The notes: generated by a model from the sequence alone, not told the origin. Positions 17,228-28,083 are shown, counted from the stretch's first letter. The stretch: DNA of 64,000 nucleotides from Paenibacillus sp. (GCF_031177825.1 NZ_JAPSKE010000007.1:62001-126000), one strand, 5' to 3'. A program made the numbers and translations.

Positions 17228-17238
17228 CTGGGATTATG

Positions 17239-17248
17239 ATAACGTTAT
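17239..17248. promoter_or_regulatory. LacI-family operator (ATAACGTTAT)
   Basis: A perfect 10 bp palindrome with the central CG typical of LacI-family operators, extended imperfectly to 18 bp. It begins about 11 bases after the -10 box, where bound repressor would block transcription. A half-site (GATAACGAA) lies at 17157-17165 near the lacI start. Confidence 0.65.
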
Positions 17249-17297
17249 TGTATAATAACATAACAAAAATAACAACGCCTATTGTAGGAGGTTCTGT

Positions 17298-19613
17298 ATG
17301 CACGCGATGAAATATAAGGACGCCTCGCTGCCGATCCAGGATCGCGTCGACGACTTGCTCGGCCGGATGACGCGGGAAGAGAAGATCGGCCAGCTCGTGC
17401 AGCCGATGGGCTGGAAGACATATAAGAAGGAAGCGGACGGCACCGTGTCGGTGACGGATTCGTTCAAGGAAGACATCGCCGCGGGCGGCGTCGGCTCGCT
17501 CTACGGGGCGCTTCGCGCCGACCCGTGGACGGAGGTGACGCTCGAAACCGGGTTGTCGCCGAAGCAGGGCGCGATCGCCACGAACGAAATCCAACGGTAT
17601 GCGATCGAAAACTCGCGCCTCGGCATCCCGATCCTATTCGGCGAGGAGTGCTCGCACGGCCATATGGCGATCGGCGCGACGGTGTTCCCGGTGCCGCTGT
17701 CGGTCGGCAGCGCGTGGAATCCCGAGCTGTACCGCGAGATGTGCGAAGCGACCGCGCTCGAGACGCGCAGTCAAGGCGGCGCGGCGACGTATTCCCCGGT
17801 GCTCGACGTCGTGCGCGACCCGCGCTGGGGCCGGACCGAGGAATGCTTCGCGGAGGATCCGTACTTGATCGGCGAGTACGCGGTTCAAGCGATGAAAGGG
17901 CTGCAGGGCGATACGCTCGACAGCGACCGGACGATCGTCGCGACGCTGAAGCACTTCGCGGCGTACGGCAGCTCGGAAGGCGGCCGCAACGCGGCGCCCG
18001 TCCATATGGGCGCACGCGAGCTGCACGAAATCGATCTGTACCCGTTCAAGAAGGCGGTCGAGGCGGGCGCCGCCTCCGTCATGACGGCGTATAACGAAAT
18101 CGACGGCGTGCCCTGCACCTCCGACGCGTACTTGCTGAACGACCTGCTTCGGAAGGAATGGGGCTTCGACGGCTTCGTCATCACCGACTTCGGCGCGATC
18201 CAGATGCTCGTCCACGGCCATAATACGGCGGCGAACGGCGAAGAGGCGGTGGCGCAATCGCTGAAGGCGGGCGTCGATATGGAGATGTCCGGCTTTATGT
18301 TCCGCAAGCACTTGAACGCGGCGATGGAGCAAGGACTCGTGTCGGAAGACGATTTGAACGCCGCCGTCCGCCGCGTGCTGGAGATGAAATTCCGGCTCGG
18401 CTTGTTCGAGCGTCCGTACGTCGACCCCGACCTCGCCGAGCGTTCGATCGGCTCCGAGGCGCATGTGCGGCTTGCAAGACGCCTCGCGACGGAAGGCGTC
18501 GTCCTGCTGAAGAACGAAGGCGGCGCGCTGCCGCTACGCAAGGAAATCGGCAAAGTCGCCGTCATCGGCCCGAACGCGAACCATACGTACAATCAGCTCG
18601 GGGATTATACGTCGCCGCAGCCGCGCGGCCAGATCGTCACCGTGCTGGACGGCGTTCGCGCGAAGCTCGGAGACGACCGCGTGCTGTATGCGCCGGGCTG
18701 CCGCATTAAGGGCGACTCCAGGGAAGGCTTCGAGTCGGCGCTCGCGTGCGCCGCGGAAGCGGACGCCGTCGTCCTCGTGCTCGGCGGGTCGAGCGCGCGC
18801 GACTTCGGCGAAGGCACGATCGACCTGAAGACGGGCGCCTCGGTCGTGTCGGATAATCCGTGGAACGACATGGAATGCGGCGAAGGCATCGACCGCTCGA
18901 CGCTGAACCTGATGGGCGTCCAGCTCGAGCTGGCGCAGGAAATTCATAAGCTCGGCAAGCCCGTCATCGTCGTCTACATCAACGGCCGTCCGATCGCGGA
19001 GCCGTGGATCGACGAGAACGTCCACGCGATTCTTGAAGCGTGGTACCCGGGCCAGGAGGGCGGCAACGCGATCGCGGACCTGTTGTTCGGCGATGCGAAC
19101 CCGTCCGGACGGCTGACGGTGACGATTCCGAAGAGCGTCGGCCAGCTGCCGGCGTACTACCATTCGAAGCGCACGCGGGGCAAGCGGTACCTCGAGGCGG
19201 ACCTCGAGCCGGCGTATCCGTTCGGCTTCGGGCTCAGCTACACCGAGTTCCGATACGACAACGTCCGCGTCTCGCCGGAGCGGATCGCGCCAAGCGGCGA
19301 AGCGACGGTCAGCGTCGATGTGACGAACGCCGGCGCCGTCGCCGGCGACGAAGTCGTCCAGCTGTACGTGTCGGACGTGACGGCGTCGGTGACGCGGCCC
19401 GAGATCGCGCTCAAGGGGTTCCGTAAGATACGCCTTGCGCCGGGCGAGACGCAAACCGTAACGTTCCGCGTCGGACCGGAGCATCTGCAGCTGCTCGACA
19501 AGAACTTGAAGCCCGTCGTCGAGCCCGGCGAATTCCGGCTGCTCGTCGGCCGCCACTCGCGCGATTTGACGGCTTGCAGCCTATATGTGACGGAAGAGGA
19601 GAAGAAGCTATGA
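17298..19613 (+). CDS. Beta-glucosidase / beta-xylosidase-type glycosidase, GH3
   Basis: A 771-residue three-domain GH3 enzyme. The (beta/alpha)8 domain carries the nucleophile D297 in 'DGFVITDFGA', followed by the second alpha/beta sandwich and a C-terminal fibronectin III-like domain ('DVTNAGAVAGDEVVQLYVSD'). 'KHFAAYG' is the substrate-loop signature. No signal peptide. It is first in a five-gene operon with TAGGAGG before the ATG; its TGA overlaps the GH38 start as ATGA. Its role beside mannosidases and a GH18 could be removal of beta-linked glucose, xylose or mannose; motifs do not settle the sugar. Confidence 0.9.
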   Translation: MHAMKYKDASLPIQDRVDDLLGRMTREEKIGQLVQPMGWKTYKKEADGTVSVTDSFKEDIAAGGVGSLYGALRADPWTEVTLETGLSPKQGAIATNEIQRYAIENSRLGIPILFGEECSHGHMAIGATVFPVPLSVGSAWNPELYREMCEATALETRSQGGAATYSPVLDVVRDPRWGRTEECFAEDPYLIGEYAVQAMKGLQGDTLDSDRTIVATLKHFAAYGSSEGGRNAAPVHMGARELHEIDLYPFKKAVEAGAASVMTAYNEIDGVPCTSDAYLLNDLLRKEWGFDGFVITDFGAIQMLVHGHNTAANGEEAVAQSLKAGVDMEMSGFMFRKHLNAAMEQGLVSEDDLNAAVRRVLEMKFRLGLFERPYVDPDLAERSIGSEAHVRLARRLATEGVVLLKNEGGALPLRKEIGKVAVIGPNANHTYNQLGDYTSPQPRGQIVTVLDGVRAKLGDDRVLYAPGCRIKGDSREGFESALACAAEADAVVLVLGGSSARDFGEGTIDLKTGASVVSDNPWNDMECGEGIDRSTLNLMGVQLELAQEIHKLGKPVIVVYINGRPIAEPWIDENVHAILEAWYPGQEGGNAIADLLFGDANPSGRLTVTIPKSVGQLPAYYHSKRTRGKRYLEADLEPAYPFGFGLSYTEFRYDNVRVSPERIAPSGEATVSVDVTNAGAVAGDEVVQLYVSDVTASVTRPEIALKGFRKIRLAPGETQTVTFRVGPEHLQLLDKNLKPVVEPGEFRLLVGRHSRDLTACSLYVTEEEKKL

Positions 19614-22600
19614 TCCGAATCCATAGATTCCTAACCGATCTAGCCGAGAAGATGTGGCTGGACGTCGTCGAGCTGCCGGAATGGCATCTGCAGCGAGCCC
19701 GCTATCTCCGCCCCGGCGAATACGAGCTCGACGAGACGAACGCCGGCGTACAGCCGATCGGCGCGTTGGACGGCAAGCACGGCACGACGTACTTCATGAG
19801 CAAGACCGTCGACATTCCTTCAACATGGACCGGCGACCCCGTCGGCCTCGTCTTCGAGGGAGGCGGCGAAGGGCTGCTGCGCGTCGACGGCGTGCCGTAC
19901 CACGGGCTCGACCGGAACCATACGTTCGTGCCGCTGCCGCCGGAGCGGGTCGGATCGTCGCCGAAGCTCGAGATCGAACTGTACGATCCGATCCCCGAGC
20001 CGCACGATCCGCTGAACCGGCAAGCCGTCATCCAGCCGCCGATCCGCGGCGTCCGCGCCGCGCTGGTCCGCGTCAACGCGCCGCTGCGGAGCCTGAAATA
20101 CAGCGTGGCCGTGCTTGCCGAGGCGCTGCGGGCGCTGCCGGAGCAGGACCTGACGCGGGGGAGGCTTGTGCGCGCGATCCATGACGCGATGGACGCGATG
20201 TATGCCGAACCGAAGCGCTGGACGGACGGCGCATGGGTGCGGTCGTTCGAGGAGGCGCTCTTCGCGAAGGTCCGCGAGGATGCGCCGGAGGACGCGCGCG
20301 ACGGCTTCATGCACATGGTCGGGCAGTCGCATATCGACGTCGCCTGGCTGTGGCCGGTGCGAGAGACGGTGCGCAAGACGAGCCGGACGTTTTCTACCGT
20401 ATGCACGTTAATGGAGGAATACCCCGAGTTCACGTATTCGCAGAGCCAGCCGCAGCTGTACGCGTTCGCGAAGGAGCGGTACCCAGAATTGTATGAAAAG
20501 ATCAAGGCGCGCGTCGCGGAAGGTCGCTGGGAGCTCGTCGGCGGCATGTGGGTCGAGCCGGACCTCAACATCCCGAGCGGCGAGTCGCTCGTCCGCCAAA
20601 TCCTGTACGGACAACGGTTCTACGAAGCGGAATTCGGCAAGCGTTCCAATATCGAGTGGCTGCCGGATACGTTCGGGTACTGCGCGTCGCTCCCGCAAAT
20701 CTTGAAGCTCGCCGACATTCCGTACTTCATGACGACGAAGCTGAACTGGAACGACACGAACCCGTTCCCGTACGATCTGTTCGACTGGGTCGGCATCGAC
20801 GGCACGTCCGTCGTCGCCTACCTCAACCACGGACTGAACGAGCATACGCGGCCGAAGGACGTCGACGAGCACTGGAAGTCTTACAAACAGAAGGACGTTC
20901 ATCCGGAGCAAATGCTGCTGTACGGGCACGGCGACGGGGGCGGCGGCGTGACGGACGAGATGGTCGAATTCGTCCGACGCGCGGAGCTCGCGGTCGGCCA
21001 GCCGGTCAGCCGGTTCAGCACGGCGGCGGCCTTCTTCGATAGTATAGGGAAACGACGGCCGCGGCTGCCGCAGTGGCACGGCGATCTGTACCTCGAGCTG
21101 CACCGCGGCACGTACACGACGCACGCGCGCAATAAGCGCAGCAACCGCAAGGCCGAAGCGCTGTACCGGGAAGCGGAGCTGTGGGGACGGTTCGCCGGCG
21201 CGGCCGGCCGGGAAGCGAAAGAGCGGCTCGACGCGGGCTGGAAGCTGATTCTCTTGAACCAGTTCCACGACATCATCCCGGGTACGTCGATTCCTGAGGC
21301 GTACGTCACGTCCGCGGCGGAGTACGAGGAAGTGTTCGCATTGGGAGACGGAGCGCTGAAGGGGTCGATCGAGGCGATTGCCGCCGGCGTCGACACGCGC
21401 GGCGAAGGGCGGCCCTATGTCGTGTTCAACGGACTCGGCTGGGCGCGCGGCGACGTCGTCGACATCGCGGGCGACGCGGCGCTCGCCGGCCTTGCCGCTT
21501 ACGACGCGCGAGGCGAACGTCTTGCGTCCGACCTGCGCGTCGAGGGCGAATCGCGCACGCTGTCGGTATACGTGCCGGCGATCCCCGCGTTCGGCCACAA
21601 GACGATCTGGCTTCGCCCGGCGCCCGAGGCGGCGGCTGCGGACGACGCGGCGGATCGCGCGTTCCCGCTCGCGTGGGAGACGGATTTCTACACGCTCGAA
21701 TTCAACGATGCCGGGGAGATCGTCCGGTGGTACGACAAGGACGCGAAGCGGGAGTGGCTGCGTCCGGGCGACAAGGCGAACGAGCTGCAGCTGTTCCACG
21801 ACAAGCCGACGTATTGGGATGCGTGGGACATCGATCCGCGCTTCGAAGCGCAGCGCGCGGGCGGCGTCGAACTGATCTCGAAGGAGGTCGCGTTGCGGGG
21901 CGAGACGCAGGACGTGCTTCGCTTCCATTGGAGGCTGAACGACTCCGACATCCGACAGGACGTCGTGCTGTATCGCCACTCGCGGCGGGTGGACTTCAAG
22001 ACGAAGGTGTCTTGGGCGGAGCGCCACAAGCTGCTGAAGGTCGCCTTCCCGGTCGACCTCGTCGCCGCGAAGGCCGCGTACGAAATTCCGTTCGGCGCTC
22101 TGGAGCGCCCGACGCATACCAACACGAGCTGGGAGCGAGCGCAATTCGAAGTATGCGGCCACCGGTGGGCGGACGTATCCGAGCGGAACGGCGGCGTGAG
22201 CTTGCTGAACGATTGCAAATACGGCTACGACATCAAGGGCCGCACGATGCGCCTCAGCCTGCTCCGCGCGCCGACGTGGCCGGACTTGAACGCAGACCAA
22301 GGCGAGCACGAGTTCACGTATTCGCTGCTGCCGCACGCAGGCGATTGGCGGGACGCGCACGTCGCGCGCCGCGCGATGGAGCTGAACCATCCGGCGGTCG
22401 CGATCGGCGCCGCCGCGCACGCAGGCGAGTTGCCATCGGAGCATGCGTGGATCCGCTTCGACGCCGAACACGTCGTGCTCGACGCGATCAAGGCGGCCGA
22501 AGACGGCTCGGGCACGATCCTGCGGTTCTACGAATCGTCGGGCGGCCGGGAGACGGTCCGCGTGCAGTGGGCGCAGCCGCTCGCGAAGGCGTCCGTCGTC

Positions 22601-22717
22601 AACTTGCTGGAGGACGACCTCGAGGCGCTGACGCATAACGAAGGCGCGTTCGAGCTGTCGTTCGTCCCGTTCGAAATCAAGACGGTGAAGCTCGTTTCGC
22701 CGGATACAGCGGTTTAG
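19610..22717 (+). CDS. Alpha-mannosidase, GH38
   Basis: A 1035-residue enzyme with the GH38 catalytic domain ('GQSHIDVAWLWPV' metal site around residue 240; nucleophile D353 in 'EWLPDTFGYCASLPQI'; 'NQFHDIIPGTSI') and the long C-terminal beta domains of the family. The start at 19610 overlaps the GH3 stop by four bases (ATGA) and has GAGGAGAAG upstream; the frame is also open further upstream. No signal peptide, so it trims imported alpha-mannosides in the cytoplasm. It works naturally with the adjoining GH125 exo-alpha-1,6-mannosidase. Confidence 0.95.
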   Translation: MIRIHRFLTDLAEKMWLDVVELPEWHLQRARYLRPGEYELDETNAGVQPIGALDGKHGTTYFMSKTVDIPSTWTGDPVGLVFEGGGEGLLRVDGVPYHGLDRNHTFVPLPPERVGSSPKLEIELYDPIPEPHDPLNRQAVIQPPIRGVRAALVRVNAPLRSLKYSVAVLAEALRALPEQDLTRGRLVRAIHDAMDAMYAEPKRWTDGAWVRSFEEALFAKVREDAPEDARDGFMHMVGQSHIDVAWLWPVRETVRKTSRTFSTVCTLMEEYPEFTYSQSQPQLYAFAKERYPELYEKIKARVAEGRWELVGGMWVEPDLNIPSGESLVRQILYGQRFYEAEFGKRSNIEWLPDTFGYCASLPQILKLADIPYFMTTKLNWNDTNPFPYDLFDWVGIDGTSVVAYLNHGLNEHTRPKDVDEHWKSYKQKDVHPEQMLLYGHGDGGGGVTDEMVEFVRRAELAVGQPVSRFSTAAAFFDSIGKRRPRLPQWHGDLYLELHRGTYTTHARNKRSNRKAEALYREAELWGRFAGAAGREAKERLDAGWKLILLNQFHDIIPGTSIPEAYVTSAAEYEEVFALGDGALKGSIEAIAAGVDTRGEGRPYVVFNGLGWARGDVVDIAGDAALAGLAAYDARGERLASDLRVEGESRTLSVYVPAIPAFGHKTIWLRPAPEAAAADDAADRAFPLAWETDFYTLEFNDAGEIVRWYDKDAKREWLRPGDKANELQLFHDKPTYWDAWDIDPRFEAQRAGGVELISKEVALRGETQDVLRFHWRLNDSDIRQDVVLYRHSRRVDFKTKVSWAERHKLLKVAFPVDLVAAKAAYEIPFGALERPTHTNTSWERAQFEVCGHRWADVSERNGGVSLLNDCKYGYDIKGRTMRLSLLRAPTWPDLNADQGEHEFTYSLLPHAGDWRDAHVARRAMELNHPAVAIGAAAHAGELPSEHAWIRFDAEHVVLDAIKAAEDGSGTILRFYESSGGRETVRVQWAQPLAKASVVNLLEDDLEALTHNEGAFELSFVPFEIKTVKLVSPDTAV

Positions 22718-22732
22718 GAGGAACGCGAACCC

Positions 22733-24076
22733 ATGGAACAATTCAGACTGCCGAAGGCGAACATCCCCGACCTGGAGCTCCCGGACGCGATTCGGCGGAC
22801 GCTGGCGGAGGCGGAGAGAAGATTAGCCGGTCGCCCGAAACTGCAGCGGCTCTTCCGCAACTGCTTCCCGAACACGCTGGAGACGACGACGAAGCGCATG
22901 GACGACGGCACGACGTTCGTCATCACGGGCGACATCCCCGCGATGTGGCTGCGCGACTCGGTCGAGCAATTCATTCATTACGTGCCGCTCGCGAAGGACG
23001 ATCCGGAGCTGGCTCGCCTCGTCGCCGGCCTCGTCCGGCGCCATGCGATGTACATCAACATCGATCCATACGCGAACGCCTTCAACGAAGCCGCGAATCA
23101 CTGGCATTGGGACGCGAACGACGAAACCGACATGTCTCCGTGGGTGTGGGAGCGGAAGTTCGAGCTCGATTCGCTCTGCTTTACGGTGCGGCTCGCGTAT
23201 ACGTACTGGAAGGAAACGGGCCTGACGGACATTTTCGACGAATCCTTTAAACTTGCCATGCGGAACATCGTAGACGTCTGGAAAACGGAGCAGCGCCACT
23301 TCGAACGTTCCCCGTACCGGTTCATGCGCCGGAACTGTCCGGCGATCGACACGCTGCGCAACGACGGGCTCGGCATGCCGGTCAACTATACCGGCATGAT
23401 CTGGTCCGGCTTCCGGCCGAGCGACGACGCCTGCGAGTTCCACTACAACATTCCGTCGAACATGTTCGCGGCCGTCTCGCTCGCGCAGCTGCAGGACATC
23501 GCGCGCTGGGTGTACCGCGACGAAGCGTTCGTCGCCGAGATGAGGAGCATCGAGGACGACGTTCGTCACGGGATCGACCTGTACGGCACGTATCGCCACC
23601 CGGTCTACGGGAAGATCTACGCGTACGAGACCGACGGATTCGGCAACTACGCGCTTATGGACGACGCCGGGACGCCGAGCTTGCTCTCGATCCCGTATCT
23701 CGGCTACGCCGACGCGAACGACGAAACCTATCTGAACACGCGGCGGTTCGTCCTGAGCCGGGAAAATCCTTTCTATTATGAAGGAACCGCAGCCAAGGGC
23801 GTCGGCAGTCCGCACACGCCGCCGAATTACATCTGGCCGATGGCGTTGTCGATGCAAGGGCTGACCGCCGCCGACGACGCGGAGATGCTGGAGATGATCG
23901 CCGCGCTGGAAGCGACCGACGCCGACACCGGCTTCATGCACGAAGGGTTCCACGCCGACGATCCGTCGAAGTTCACCCGGTCGTGGTTCGCCTGGTCGAA
24001 CAGTCTGTTCGCGCAGCTCGTGCTCCGCGCGATGGGGAAGGGCTTATTGGACGGAGAAGGAGGGAAGAGCGCATGA
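22733..24076 (+). CDS. Exo-alpha-1,6-mannosidase, GH125
   Basis: A 447-residue protein of the metal-independent GH125 family: 'ITGDIPAMWLRDSVEQ' near residue 65, 'DPYANAFNE' and 'YTGMIWSGFRPSDDACEFHY' are family signatures of the (alpha/alpha)6 barrel. Known members remove non-reducing alpha-1,6-mannose from N-glycans. No signal peptide. It lies 15 bp after the GH38 gene with AGGAGG before the ATG and overlaps the next gene by ATGA. GH38 plus GH125 side by side is the known intracellular high-mannose trimming pair in streptococci and clostridia. Confidence 0.93.
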   Translation: MEQFRLPKANIPDLELPDAIRRTLAEAERRLAGRPKLQRLFRNCFPNTLETTTKRMDDGTTFVITGDIPAMWLRDSVEQFIHYVPLAKDDPELARLVAGLVRRHAMYINIDPYANAFNEAANHWHWDANDETDMSPWVWERKFELDSLCFTVRLAYTYWKETGLTDIFDESFKLAMRNIVDVWKTEQRHFERSPYRFMRRNCPAIDTLRNDGLGMPVNYTGMIWSGFRPSDDACEFHYNIPSNMFAAVSLAQLQDIARWVYRDEAFVAEMRSIEDDVRHGIDLYGTYRHPVYGKIYAYETDGFGNYALMDDAGTPSLLSIPYLGYADANDETYLNTRRFVLSRENPFYYEGTAAKGVGSPHTPPNYIWPMALSMQGLTAADDAEMLEMIAALEATDADTGFMHEGFHADDPSKFTRSWFAWSNSLFAQLVLRAMGKGLLDGEGGKSA

Positions 24077-25092
24077 GTTACCTGATCGGATACGTAGGGG
24101 ATCGCGCGCTGCCCGAGCTGACGGGCGACGCGGCGCGGAAGCTGACGCATATGAACGTCGCGTTCGGTCATGTCCGGGACGACGAAATCCGGATCGACCA
24201 TCTCGAACATCTGCTCGAGCTCGAACGGTTGAAGCGCGAGCACCCGTCCCTCAAGATGCTGCTCTCCGTCGGCGGCTGGAGCGCCGGCGGCTTCTCCGAG
24301 GCGGCTTCGACGGAGGCCGGCCGGCGCCGGATGGCGGAGTCGGCAGTCGATGTGCTGAGGCGGTTCCCGTTCGACGGCATCGACCTTGATTGGGAATATC
24401 CGTGTTACGCCGAAGCCGGCATCGCCGCTTCTCCGGACGACAAGCGCAACTTCACGCTGCTGCTGCGGGACATGCGCGAAGCGCTCGACCGGAAGGCGGC
24501 GTCGGACGGCAGGGCGTACATGCTGACGATCGCCGCGGGCGCCGATCAATATTACGTCGACGGGACCGAGATGAACGAGGCGCAGCGGTACCTCGATTAT
24601 GTGCAGCTGATGACGTACGACATGCGGGGCGGCTTCCAGACGTTAACGGGCCATCATACGAATTTATATACGCCTACGGGCGATCTGTTTCGCATCAGCG
24701 TCGATGCGTCGGTTCGGTTGTTCGAGAGAGCGGGCGTGCCGCGGGAGAAGCTGGCGATCGGCGCGGCGTTTTATTCCCGCATGTGGAAGGATGTCCCGAA
24801 CGTCAACCGGGGACTGCTTCAGATGACCCCCGGCTCGGGCGGATACGGACCCGACTACGGCGAATTGGCCGAGCGGTACATCGATAAGAACGGCTTCGTC
24901 CGCTATTGGGACGACGAGGCGAAGGCGCCGTACTTATTCGACGGAAGCACGTTCATCACGTACGACGACGAGGAGTCGCTGCGGGAGAAGTGCGATTACG
25001 TCAAGCGCGAACGGCTTGCCGGCGTTATGTTTTGGGAATACAAATGCGACCCGACGGGTCGGCTGCTCGATGCGTTATACCGGAATTTGTAA
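24073..25092 (+). CDS. GH18 chitinase-like / endo-beta-N-acetylglucosaminidase-like hydrolase
   Basis: A 339-residue single-domain GH18 barrel. 'SVGGWS' and the catalytic DxxDxDxE (DGIDLDWE, acid E108) are intact, and 'QLMTYDM' supplies the later conserved tyrosine region. It has no signal peptide and no LysM or carbohydrate-binding module, which is unusual for a chitinase meant for polymer. The start overlaps the GH125 stop (ATGA). In this operon it could cut chitobiose cores or chito-oligosaccharides in the cytoplasm. Chitinase versus endo-beta-GlcNAcase cannot be decided from sequence. Confidence 0.88.
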   Translation: MSYLIGYVGDRALPELTGDAARKLTHMNVAFGHVRDDEIRIDHLEHLLELERLKREHPSLKMLLSVGGWSAGGFSEAASTEAGRRRMAESAVDVLRRFPFDGIDLDWEYPCYAEAGIAASPDDKRNFTLLLRDMREALDRKAASDGRAYMLTIAAGADQYYVDGTEMNEAQRYLDYVQLMTYDMRGGFQTLTGHHTNLYTPTGDLFRISVDASVRLFERAGVPREKLAIGAAFYSRMWKDVPNVNRGLLQMTPGSGGYGPDYGELAERYIDKNGFVRYWDDEAKAPYLFDGSTFITYDDEESLREKCDYVKRERLAGVMFWEYKCDPTGRLLDALYRNL

Positions 25093-25135
25093 TGCGAATC
25101 TCGCGTCATTTTCAAAATAGGGAGTGTGACGAAGC

Positions 25136-26008
25136 ATGAAAGTCGGGTTAAGCACGTACAGCCTGCTGAACGCTTTGAAGTCCGGGGAGATGACCGTCTT
25201 GGACGTCGTCGATTGGATCGCGGCGAACGGCGGGGAGCATATGGAGATGGTGCCGTACGGGTATACGGTGGAGGACAATCACGAGCTCGCCGACGCGATC
25301 CGCGAGAGGGCGAAAGCGGCCGGCATCGAGCTGTCCAACTATTCGATGCCCGCCAACTTCGTGCAGGACACGGAAGAGGCGTTCGATGCGGAGATCGCTC
25401 GGGTGAAACGCCACGTCGACGTCGTGCATCGCATGGGCGTGAAGCATATGCGGCACGACGTGACGGCGTTCACGCTGCCGAAGGAATGCATGACGATTCG
25501 TTGGTTCGAGGAGAGCTTGCCGCTGATCGTTAAGGGAAGCCGGATCATCGCCGATTACGCCGCGCAGTTCGGCATCACGACGACGATCGAAAACCACGGC
25601 TTCAGCGTCCAGGCGAGCGACCGCGTACAGCGCGTGCTGCAGGCGGTCGACCGTCCGAACTTCAAGACGACGCTCGATATCGGCAACTTCCTGTGCGTCG
25701 ACGAAGATCCGATCGTCGGCGTGAAGAAAAACCTGCCTTACGCGTCCTTGATTCATTTCAAGGACTTCTACATCCGACCGTACGACGAGCATCCCGGCGA
25801 AGGCGTCTGGTTCCGGACGGCGAACGACAACTTCCTGCGCGGAGCGATCGTCGGCCACGGCGATCTCCCGATCCGCAAAATCGTGAAGCTCGTCAAGGCG
25901 TCGGGCTACGACGGGAATATCACCGTAGAGTTCGAAGGCATGGAGGAATGCAAGGCCGCTTCCAAGATCGCCATGGACAACGTACGCCGCTTCTGGGAAG
26001 AAGCCTGA
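25136..26008 (+). CDS. Sugar phosphate isomerase/epimerase family protein (AP endonuclease 2 fold)
   Basis: A 290-residue xylose-isomerase-like TIM barrel. The likely metal ligands are the glutamate of 'ENHG', the aspartate of 'TLDIGN', the histidine of 'IHFKD' and the glutamate of 'VEFEG'. It is the last gene of the LacI-controlled operon, 43 bp after the GH18 gene, and probably isomerises or epimerises a sugar released by the glycosidases. Substrate unknown. Confidence 0.82.
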   Translation: MKVGLSTYSLLNALKSGEMTVLDVVDWIAANGGEHMEMVPYGYTVEDNHELADAIRERAKAAGIELSNYSMPANFVQDTEEAFDAEIARVKRHVDVVHRMGVKHMRHDVTAFTLPKECMTIRWFEESLPLIVKGSRIIADYAAQFGITTTIENHGFSVQASDRVQRVLQAVDRPNFKTTLDIGNFLCVDEDPIVGVKKNLPYASLIHFKDFYIRPYDEHPGEGVWFRTANDNFLRGAIVGHGDLPIRKIVKLVKASGYDGNITVEFEGMEECKAASKIAMDNVRRFWEEA

Positions 26009-26044
26009 TCGACATCGAAGACAAGACCCTTATATAGAAGTCCG

Positions 26045-26782
26045 CTACTCCCCGAGCGCCCAACGAAGCGCTTCGGGGAGTTCGTCTTGCCAGAAGCCCC
26101 AAATATGCTTGCCGGCCTTTTCCACATAATGCACGCCCGCGCCTCTCGCCTCAAGCAACGTCCTCATCCGACGGTTCGCCTCGAGAAAATCGAACGTCCC
26201 CCGACTCGTCGTCACCGCCGTCTCCTCCGTGCCGATCAGCTGGTACAGCCGCAGCCAGGACAACTCCCCCGCCCCCGTCGATTCGATCGCGGACAACGAG
26301 GAACCGAGGAATGCCCCGGACAATGCCACCACTCGCTGAATGGAATGAGGAACTTGTAGGGAAAGATGTAAGGAGACCGTGGCGCCGAGCGAGTCGCCGA
26401 CCAGCACCCGATCCCCGGGGCCTGTGCGGACGGGGTAACGCGATTCCACGAACGGCATCAGCTCCTCGAGGAAAAAGCGACTGTACGCCTCGAAACGGCT
26501 CCCGTCCGGCGCGTATTCGTCGGTCCGGTTCGGCATGTCGACGTCGACGCCGACAACGAGGAACGGCTCGAACCCTTCGTCCAAAATAAGCCGGGTCGCA
26601 TGCGTCGCGATGCGTCCGAAGTTGAAGCATTCCTCCCCGTCCTGACAGTAGACGATGCGGTGCGAGACCAGCTCGTTGTAGCCCGGCGGCAAGAACACCC
26701 GAAGCGTTCGTTCCTTGCCCAGCGCCTGCGAGAATACCGCTTCTTTCAGCACGGTGCGGCGGGCGTAGTCGTTCGCGGCCAT
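26045..26782 (-). CDS. Esterase D / Fes-type alpha/beta hydrolase
   Basis: A 245-residue cytoplasmic esterase. The nucleophile is S131 in 'VLVGDSLGATVS', the oxyanion region is in 'FLPPGYNE', and the catalytic histidine is probably in 'KAGKHIWGFW'. The ATG at 26782 has AAGGGGTGA upstream; the frame extends nine bases to a GTG without a better site. It is convergent with the glycosidase operon, 36 bp away, and could remove acyl groups from imported sugars, but the family is broad. No clear terminator separates the two. Confidence 0.82.
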   Translation of the reverse strand: MAANDYARRTVLKEAVFSQALGKERTLRVFLPPGYNELVSHRIVYCQDGEECFNFGRIATHATRLILDEGFEPFLVVGVDVDMPNRTDEYAPDGSRFEAYSRFFLEELMPFVESRYPVRTGPGDRVLVGDSLGATVSLHLSLQVPHSIQRVVALSGAFLGSSLSAIESTGAGELSWLRLYQLIGTEETAVTTSRGTFDFLEANRRMRTLLEARGAGVHYVEKAGKHIWGFWQDELPEALRWALGE

Positions 26783-26950
26783 GCGGATCACCCCTTCTGT
26801 TTCACTGTTGTTCCATCTGTATTATTGGATGCAATATTGTTATTATAACAGCAAAAATCAATTTTATCGCGTGGAAAGTAGCCAATTCGAAAATTGTATT
26901 ATATAATTTATTAACGCTGTTTCATCATCAGTATTCCCTGATGCAAGTAA

Positions 26951-28081
<1,131 letters not shown>

Positions 28082-28083
28082 GC

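Noticed and set aside
20408..22741. 777-codon open frame antisense to the GH38 gene
   Set aside because: It is Arg/Val/Leu-rich with no domain or ribosome site, a mirror of GC-rich coding on the other strand where GH38 motifs are intact.
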